From: Pseudolysinimonas_A sp044239695
GTDB lineage: Bacteria > Actinomycetota > Actinomycetes > Actinomycetales > Microbacteriaceae
Assembly: GCF_044239695.1 (NCBI RefSeq)
Contig: NZ_JBIIAW010000135.1
Coordinates: 1-6,270 of the forward strand
DNA: 6,270 bases
Direction: 5' to 3'
The notes below the pieces were generated by a model. The model did no database searches. It was given only the letters and a program-made list of their open reading frames with translations, and had not been told where the DNA came from. Each line of letters begins with the position of its first letter. Positions within the stretch are counted from its first letter, which is position 1. Below, piece by piece: positions 1 through 4,437 of this stretch. Made by a program: the position numbers and the translations under genes.

Positions 1-405
1 ATCGACGCCGCCGGACAGCCGACGACGGATGCCGTGGCCGCGGCGCAGGGGTCGGTCTCGCCGTTCGGCGGGCCGAAGGGCTACGCGCTCGGCCTCGCGC
101 TGGAGGCTCTCGTCGGCGTCCTCGCCCGATCGGCCTTCGGGCACGACGTGCGGGGAACGCTCGACGATCATCCGTCGACCAAGGGTGACGTGATCATGGT
201 GTTCTCGCTTGAGGCCCTCGGTTCCCGCGGGTCGCTCGCCGGCCTGTCGGCCTACCTCGATGACGTCCGCGCGAGCGGCCCGGAGGTCGCCATCCCGGGC
301 GAGCGCGCCCGCCGGGACCGCGCGGCCCGCGCCGGCACCGGCATCCCCCTCGACGCGGCCGTCTGGGCCCGCGTCGTCGCCCTGCACGACGGAGATCCCG
401 CATGA
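1..405 (+). CDS. Ldh family oxidoreductase (malate/L-lactate dehydrogenase-like), C-terminal part
   Basis: This is the 3' part of a gene whose beginning lies outside the window; the open frame runs in from base 1 and 134 residues are visible of a family that is usually about 330-350 long. The visible segment has the family's glycine-rich motif PFGGPKGYALG (visible residues 21-31) followed by a helix, ALEALVGVLARSAFG, and then the strand KGDVIMVFSLEALG, which corresponds to the final core strand of Ldh_2-type enzymes. Members are cytoplasmic NAD(P)-dependent oxidoreductases that interconvert 2-hydroxyacids and 2-oxoacids (malate, lactate, ureidoglycolate, sulfolactate and others). They are unrelated to classical Rossmann-fold lactate dehydrogenases. 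The catalytic N-terminal residues are not visible, so the substrate cannot be assigned. The stop overlaps the start of the alcohol dehydrogenase gene (ATGA), so the two are very likely co-transcribed and translationally coupled. Confidence 0.85.
   Translation: MDAAGQPTTDAVAAAQGSVSPFGGPKGYALGLALEALVGVLARSAFGHDVRGTLDDHPSTKGDVIMVFSLEALGSRGSLAGLSAYLDDVRASGPEVAIPGERARRDRAARAGTGIPLDAAVWARVVALHDGDPA
391..394 (+). promoter_or_regulatory. Ribosome binding site of the iron-containing alcohol dehydrogenase gene
   Basis: GGAG lies inside the end of the upstream coding region, 7 bases before the ATG at 402. The spacing is normal for a Shine-Dalgarno site. It supports the ATG that overlaps the upstream stop, and with it a coupled start. 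Confidence 0.6.
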
Positions 406-1640
406 CCGCCATCCACCCGCCCGCCGACCCGATCGGCGTGCTGCGCGCCCCCGACGCCGTGCACTTCGGGCGGGGCAGCCTCGCCTCGCTCGCACCCGCC
501 GTCGCCCGCCTCGGCCGACGTGCGCTCGTCGTCGTCGACCCGTTCCTCGCCGGCACCCCCGCCTTCGCCGGCGCGCTCGCCGCGCTCGACGCCGCCGGGG
601 TCGAAACGCACGTGCACTCAGAGGTGATCCCCGAGCTGCCCGTCGAGAGCGTCGTCGCCGCCGCGGAGGCCGCCCGTGGCATCGCCCCCGACGTCGTCGT
701 CGCCTACGGCGGGGGATCGGCCCTCGACCTCGGCAAGCTCGTCGCCCTGTTGCTCTCGCAACCCGGGCCGCTGTCGGACTACTACGGCGAGAACAAGGTG
801 CGCGGACCCGTACTGCCGATCGTCGCGGTGCCCACGACGGCCGGGACCGGCTCCGAGGCGACCCCGGTCGCCGTGGTCTCCGACCCCGACCGCGAGCTCA
901 AGGTGGGCGTCTCGGACGCGGCGCTCATCCCGCGCGTCGCGATCGTCGATCCCGACCTGACGACCGGGGCTCCGGCCGCCGTCACCGCGTACTCCGGCAT
1001 CGACGCGATCGTCCACTGCGCCGAGTCCTTCACCGCCGTCGACCGGGCTCCGGACTGGGCGCAGACCCTGCCGATCTTCGTCGGCCGCAACCGGATGAGT
1101 TCGCTCCTCGCCCTCGACGGGCTGCGGGCGATGGGGGATGCGCTGCCGCGCGCGGTCGCCGACGGTTCCGACGCCGAGGCCCGCGATCGGATGGCCTGGG
1201 GCAGCCTGCTCGGTGGGATGGCGTTCGGCTCCGGCGGCACGCACCTCTCGCACGCCCTGCAGTATCCGATCGGGGCGCTCACCCACACCCCGCACGGGCT
1301 CGGCACCGGTCTGATGCTGCCGTACGTGCTGCAGGCGTGCTTCGCGCAGACCAGTGATCGCCTGGCGCTCATGGCCGAGGCGCTCGGCGTCGCGACCGGA
1401 CGGAGCGAGCGCGACGACGCCCAGGCCGCGATCGACCGGCTCGCCGCGATCACGGTCGAGATCGGGCTGCCCGCGTCGCTCGCCGACATCGGCCTCGACC
1501 GCGCCGAGCTGCCCCGCATCGCCGGACTGGCGGCCGGCGTCACCCGCCTCGTCGCGCTCGCCGCCCGCGACGCGACCCCCGACCTGCTCGAGCGCATCCT
1601 CGACGCCGCCTACGACGGCGACCGCTCGCGGCTCGTCTGA
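402..1640 (+). CDS. Iron-containing alcohol dehydrogenase (group III)
   Basis: A 412-residue cytoplasmic NAD(P)-dependent, metal-dependent alcohol dehydrogenase that should interconvert a primary alcohol and an aldehyde. The N-terminal half carries the dinucleotide-binding signature GGGSALDLGK (103-112) and PTTAGTGSE (144-152). The C-terminal helical domain supplies the metal ligands: D201 and H205 in GIDAIVHCAESF, H284 in THLSHALQYPIGA and H298 in HTPHG. The 14-residue spacing from H284 to H298 matches that of E. coli FucO. The extra histidine that FucO has four residues after the first of these is Tyr (Y288) here, as in several related subfamilies. Between H205 and the LPRAV segment there are about 14 more residues than in FucO, including IFVGRNRMS, which resembles the loop of hydroxyacid-oxoacid transhydrogenases (comparison from memory). 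The gene sits between an Ldh-family gene and a GabD-type gene; 4-hydroxybutyrate or a diol are plausible substrates, but this is inference. Confidence 0.92.
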   Translation: MTAIHPPADPIGVLRAPDAVHFGRGSLASLAPAVARLGRRALVVVDPFLAGTPAFAGALAALDAAGVETHVHSEVIPELPVESVVAAAEAARGIAPDVVVAYGGGSALDLGKLVALLLSQPGPLSDYYGENKVRGPVLPIVAVPTTAGTGSEATPVAVVSDPDRELKVGVSDAALIPRVAIVDPDLTTGAPAAVTAYSGIDAIVHCAESFTAVDRAPDWAQTLPIFVGRNRMSSLLALDGLRAMGDALPRAVADGSDAEARDRMAWGSLLGGMAFGSGGTHLSHALQYPIGALTHTPHGLGTGLMLPYVLQACFAQTSDRLALMAEALGVATGRSERDDAQAAIDRLAAITVEIGLPASLADIGLDRAELPRIAGLAAGVTRLVALAARDATPDLLERILDAAYDGDRSRLV

Positions 1641-1684
1641 CCCTCGCCCGCCCCTCGCCCCGACCCGCTCGAACCTCCAGAATC

Positions 1685-1690
1685 GAAGGA
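1685..1690 (+). promoter_or_regulatory. Ribosome binding site deciding the start of the aldehyde dehydrogenase gene
   Basis: GAAGGA lies 5 bases before GTG at 1696 and directly abuts or overlaps the ATG at 1690. A ribosome using this site can only start at the GTG, so that start is preferred. A competing reading is a weak -10-like CAGAAT (1678-1683) 6 bases before the ATG, which would give a leaderless start two codons earlier. Confidence 0.5.
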
Positions 1691-1695
1691 TGACC

Positions 1696-3129
1696 GTGAC
1701 CACCGAGTACCTCTCCGACCTCTTCATCGACGGCGAATGGCGCGCCGGTTCCGCGGGCACGACGTTCCCGGTCACCGACCCGGCGACGGGCGAGACGATC
1801 GCGCAGTTCGCCATCGCCACCGAGGCCGACTGCGATGCCGCGGTCGCCGCTGCCGAGGCCGCGTTCCCGGCCTGGGCGGCCACGGCTCCGCGCGTGCGCA
1901 GTGAGATCCTGCGTGCCGCGTTCGACATCCTCACCGCGGAGAAGGAGCACTTCGCCGAGATCATGGTGCGCGAGAACGGCAAGTCGTGGCCGGACGCGAT
2001 CGCCGAAGCCGGGTACGCGACCGAGTTCTTCCGCTGGTTCGCCGAAGAGGCCGTCCGCATCCCCGGCGACTTCCGGCTCTCGCCGGGCGGCGACAAGCGC
2101 ATCGTCGTCACTCGCCAGCCGATCGGCGTCTCGCTGCTCATCACGCCGTGGAACTTCCCCGCCGCGATGGCGACCCGCAAGCTCGCTCCCGCCCTCGCCG
2201 CCGGCTGCACCACGATCCTCAAGCCGGCCCGCGAGACTCCGCTGACCGCGGCCTACGTCGTCGACGTCCTGCGCCGCGCGGGGGTTCCGAAGGGGGTCGT
2301 CAACCTCGTCACCCCGGTGCCCACGGGCCCCGCGATCGCGAAGATGATGCACCACCCCGCGGTGCGCAAGATGTCGTTCACCGGCTCGACCGAGGTCGGC
2401 CGCATCCTGCTGCACGAGGCCGCCGATTCGGTGGTCTCGACCTCGATGGAGCTCGGCGGCAACGCGCCGTTCCTCGTGCTGCCCGGCGCCGACCTCGACG
2501 ACGCCGTCGCGGGCGCGATGGTCGCCAAGATGCGCAACGGGGGCTCCGCCTGCACGGCGGCCAACCGCTTCTACGTGCACGCGAGCGTGCATGACGAGTT
2601 CGTCGCGAAGCTCACCGCCGAACTGCAGAAGGTGAAGAACGGCTCGGGGCTCGACCGGGAGAACACCCTCGGCGCGCTCGTGTCGCTCGAGGAGCGCGAC
2701 AAGGTGGCCGAGCTCGTCGAGACCGCAGTGGCGGAGGGCGCGACCGTGGCCCTCGGCGGCACGAAGTCCACGAGCGGTGCGTTCTACCCGGCGACGATGC
2801 TCACCGGGGTGGAGCACGGCTCGACCATCAACCAGACCGAGATCTTCGGACCGGTCACGGCCGTCGTCAAGGTCGACGACGTCGACGAGATGGTGCGCAT
2901 GGCCAACGACACGATCTACGGACTCATCGGCTACGTGTTCGGCGAGGAGTCGCTCGCCCTGCGCACCGCCCTGCGGATCGACGCCGGCATGGTCGGGGTC
3001 AACAAGGGCGTGCTGAGCGACCCCGCCGCGCCGTTCGGCGGCACCAAGCAGTCCGGTCTCGGACGCGAAGGCTCGAGCGAGGGCATCTTGGAGTACCTCG
3101 AGGAGAAGTACATCGGGATGGCACCCTAG
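1696..3129 (+). CDS. gabD: Succinate-semialdehyde dehydrogenase-family (GabD-type) aldehyde dehydrogenase
   Basis: A 477-residue aldehyde dehydrogenase (479 if ATG 1690 is used), full length for the family; it oxidises an aldehyde to the acid with NAD(P)+. Numbered from GTG 1696, the oxyanion-hole Asn is N153 in TPWNFP, the cofactor-binding Lys is K176 in LKPARETP, the Rossmann turn is FTGSTEVG (228-235), the general base is E252 in MELGGNAP, the nucleophile is C286 in NGGSACTAANR, and the cofactor-ribose Glu is E382 in TEIFGP. The C-terminal block APFGGTKQSGLGREGS and the ending EYLEEKYIGM are typical of GabD-type succinate-semialdehyde dehydrogenases. Unusually, the residue three after K176 is Arg (R179) where NAD-type enzymes have Glu, which suggests NADP+ preference. 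It follows the alcohol dehydrogenase by 55 bases and probably oxidises that enzyme's aldehyde product. The family is certain; succinate semialdehyde as substrate is likely but not proven, since lactaldehyde- and sulfolactaldehyde-oxidising enzymes belong to the same superfamily. Confidence 0.9.
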   Translation: MTTEYLSDLFIDGEWRAGSAGTTFPVTDPATGETIAQFAIATEADCDAAVAAAEAAFPAWAATAPRVRSEILRAAFDILTAEKEHFAEIMVRENGKSWPDAIAEAGYATEFFRWFAEEAVRIPGDFRLSPGGDKRIVVTRQPIGVSLLITPWNFPAAMATRKLAPALAAGCTTILKPARETPLTAAYVVDVLRRAGVPKGVVNLVTPVPTGPAIAKMMHHPAVRKMSFTGSTEVGRILLHEAADSVVSTSMELGGNAPFLVLPGADLDDAVAGAMVAKMRNGGSACTAANRFYVHASVHDEFVAKLTAELQKVKNGSGLDRENTLGALVSLEERDKVAELVETAVAEGATVALGGTKSTSGAFYPATMLTGVEHGSTINQTEIFGPVTAVVKVDDVDEMVRMANDTIYGLIGYVFGEESLALRTALRIDAGMVGVNKGVLSDPAAPFGGTKQSGLGREGSSEGILEYLEEKYIGMAP

Positions 3130-3155
3130 CCGCCGGGCTCCCGGGCGCCGACGGC

Positions 3156-3168
3156 TACGATGGCACCG
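3156..3168 (+). promoter_or_regulatory. Putative -10 element and leaderless start of the DivIVA-repeat gene
   Basis: TACGAT (3156-3161) fits the actinobacterial -10 pattern TANNNT and ends 6 bases before GTG 3168. Transcription would then begin at or next to the start codon. No Shine-Dalgarno is present between the element and the GTG, and no convincing -35 is visible. The 38-base gap after the aldehyde dehydrogenase stop is GC-rich and only weakly self-complementary. Confidence 0.55.
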
Positions 3169-3722
3169 TGAGTACGACCTTCCCGCGCGTGAAGCGCGGC
3201 CCCGGCTACGACATCGACCAGGTCGAAGACTTCCTCGAAGACGCCCGCCGCGCCTACACCGGTGACCGCGGGTCGGCCCAGGTCGTCACGGCCGCCTCGA
3301 TCCGGCAGATGGGGTTCAGCATGAAGCGCGGCGGCTACGCGCCGGCCGCCGTGGATGCCGCGCTCGAGCGCCTCGAAGACGCGTTCGCGGCGCGGGAGCG
3401 CGACCGCGTGCTCGCCGAGATGGGGAACCAGGGCGCCTACCAGCGCGCCCGATCCGAGGCGCAGGTGGTGCTCGACCGCTGCGTGCGCGCTCGCGGCCGG
3501 CGCTTCTCGCGGGTCGGCATCCTCACCACCGGGTACTCGGTGCGCGAGGTCGACGCGTTCGCCGATCGCGTCACCCGCTACCTCCAGCAGGGCGACCCGC
3601 TCACCGTCGACGACGTCCGGGGCGTGGCCTTCCGGCCGCAGAAGGGCGGCTACCAGGAGACGCAGGTGGATGTCGTGCTCGACGCCGTCGTCGACCTCCT
3701 GCAGGCGGTCAAGAACGCGTAG
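3168..3722 (+). CDS. DivIVA domain-containing protein with four DivIVA-like motifs
   Basis: A 184-residue protein without signal peptide or membrane segment. It contains four copies of a DivIVA-type motif with the invariant core GY-x4-V[DE]: GY 13-14/V19, GY 56-57/V62, GY 122-123/V128 and GY 161-162/V167. The last copy, LTVDDVRGVAF followed by KGGYQETQVDVVLD, is closest to the N-terminal domain of actinobacterial DivIVA/Wag31, where this region binds membrane and precedes a long coiled coil. Here no long coiled coil follows; only a short charged helical stretch (about 64-110) separates the two halves. True DivIVA/Wag31 is longer (about 250-300 residues) with one such domain, so this is a paralogous repeat protein and not the polar-growth organiser itself. 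A role at the membrane or division site is inferred from the motif alone. The GTG start is supported by a leaderless promoter-like sequence just upstream and by the first motif beginning at residue 5. Confidence 0.85.
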   Translation: MSTTFPRVKRGPGYDIDQVEDFLEDARRAYTGDRGSAQVVTAASIRQMGFSMKRGGYAPAAVDAALERLEDAFAARERDRVLAEMGNQGAYQRARSEAQVVLDRCVRARGRRFSRVGILTTGYSVREVDAFADRVTRYLQQGDPLTVDDVRGVAFRPQKGGYQETQVDVVLDAVVDLLQAVKNA

Positions 3723-3777
3723 CACGCGCCGCCCGGCGTCCCCCGGTCGGGTCCTGCCGTTTGCCAGGGGTGCCGCG

Positions 3778-3792
3778 TAAGATCATCCGCTG
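3778..3792 (+). promoter_or_regulatory. Putative -10 element and leaderless start of the lytic transglycosylase-like gene
   Basis: TAAGAT (3778-3783) fits TANNNT and matches TATAAT at five of six positions; it ends 8 bases before GTG 3792. No Shine-Dalgarno lies between. A weak -35 candidate is CTGCCG (3754-3759) with an 18-base spacer. TTGCCA (3761-3766) looks better as a hexamer but is only 11 bases away, too close for a standard promoter. Confidence 0.6.
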
Positions 3793-4400
3793 TGAGCGGC
3801 TATCGCCGGCGGGGGACTCCGTTCCGTCCTCCCGCGCCGGAACAGATCGTGGAGCGGCACGTCCGCTCCAGCTGGTCGCTGCCCGCATTCGCGACCGCCG
3901 TCACCTTCGCCTTCCTCGTCGTCTCGTCGCTCTCGCCGGCCGAATCGGCGCAGGCGCTCGCGAGCGCGCCCGGGCCGCGGCCCGCCGCGCTGCCCGCTCA
4001 GGGCTACACCCACACCGACGAGGCGGCGCCGGGAGCCACCCGGGACGACTTCGCGGTCAGCCGCATCCGCACCGCTCCCGCCGCCGGCGTTCCCGACCCG
4101 GGCTCCGCCCAGGCGATCGCCTACGACATGCTCCTCGCCCGCGGGTGGGACGACAGCCAGTACGAGTGCCTCGTCGCGCTCTGGAACCGCGAATCGCACT
4201 GGAACGTCTACGCGCACAACACCTCGAGCGGCGCCTACGGCATCCCGCAGGCGCTCCCCGGCGACAAGATGGCCAGCGCCGGCGCCGACTGGCAGACCAA
4301 CCCGGCGACCCAGATCACCTGGGGTCTCGGCTACATCTCCGGGCGCTACGGCACCCCGTGCGGCGCGTGGGAGCACAGCGAACGCAAGGGCTGGTACTAG
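3792..4400 (+). CDS. Secreted lytic transglycosylase domain-containing protein
   Basis: A 202-residue exported protein predicted to cleave peptidoglycan glycan strands. The N-terminus is a long basic region (about 28 residues with several Arg), then a hydrophobic segment LPAFATAVTFAFLVVSSL (about 30-47), then SPAESAQALASAP, where cleavage after an Ala-x-Ala is plausible. A Pro/Ala-rich linker (about 58-105) leads to a compact C-terminal domain (about 104-202) of the lysozyme-like/aggregation-promoting-factor type. E134 in WNRESHWN is the expected catalytic Glu; SGAYGIPQ (146-153), the block GADWQTNPATQ and the ending HSERKGWY are hallmarks of this actinobacterial group. C126 and C190 are the only cysteines and probably form a disulfide in the secreted domain. 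No LysM or G5 domain is present. A later in-frame GTG at 3849 would shorten the basic N-terminus, but the promoter-like TAAGAT favours 3792. The DivIVA-motif gene upstream gives a loosely envelope-related neighbourhood. Confidence 0.85.
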   Translation: MSGYRRRGTPFRPPAPEQIVERHVRSSWSLPAFATAVTFAFLVVSSLSPAESAQALASAPGPRPAALPAQGYTHTDEAAPGATRDDFAVSRIRTAPAAGVPDPGSAQAIAYDMLLARGWDDSQYECLVALWNRESHWNVYAHNTSSGAYGIPQALPGDKMASAGADWQTNPATQITWGLGYISGRYGTPCGAWEHSERKGWY

Positions 4401-4424
4401 CACCGACGGCTCCCGGCCCGCCGC

Positions 4425-4437
4425 TAGCCTGAGGGAA
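4425..4437 (+). promoter_or_regulatory. Putative -10 element and leaderless start of the antiporter gene
   Basis: TAGCCT (4425-4430) fits TANNNT and ends 6 bases before ATG 4437. The purine run GAGGGA (4431-4436) touches the ATG with no spacer, so it is too close to act as a normal Shine-Dalgarno. A weak -35 candidate, CCGACG (4403-4408), has a 16-base spacer. The whole 36-base gap after the previous stop is accounted for by this promoter. Confidence 0.5.

Noticed and set aside
209..1357. A 382-codon + strand open frame overlapping the alcohol dehydrogenase in another frame
   Set aside because: Its Arg/Pro-rich, low-complexity translation is a shadow of the real gene's codon bias.
1354..1689. 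Upstream extension of the aldehyde dehydrogenase frame into the alcohol dehydrogenase gene
   Set aside because: The extra 112 residues are Arg/Ser/Pro-rich shadow sequence; homology to the family begins just after 1690-1696.
618..2222. A 534-codon open frame on the - strand opposite the alcohol dehydrogenase
   Set aside because: It crosses a gene boundary, has repetitive Gly/Arg/Asp composition and no recognisable motif; the + strand proteins there carry full catalytic motifs.
1540..2817. A 425-codon open frame on the - strand opposite the aldehyde dehydrogenase
   Set aside because: It is Arg/Gly/Glu-rich without domains and sits opposite a complete aldehyde dehydrogenase.
3130..3155. CCGGG/CCCGG stem after the aldehyde dehydrogenase stop as a terminator
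   Set aside because: The stem is about 5 pairs with a 2-base loop and no T tract, and it overlaps the next promoter; too weak to call.
3160..3171. A three-codon upstream ORF (ATG GCA CCG TGA) overlapping the DivIVA-motif gene start
   Set aside because: Its ATG lies inside the putative -10 element, so under the leaderless model it would not be transcribed; it is likely chance.
3723..3770. Short hairpins after the DivIVA-motif gene (CGCC/GGCG at 3727-3738, CCTG/CAGG at 3753-3768)
   Set aside because: The stems have only 4-5 pairs with no T tract, which is ordinary by chance at this GC content.
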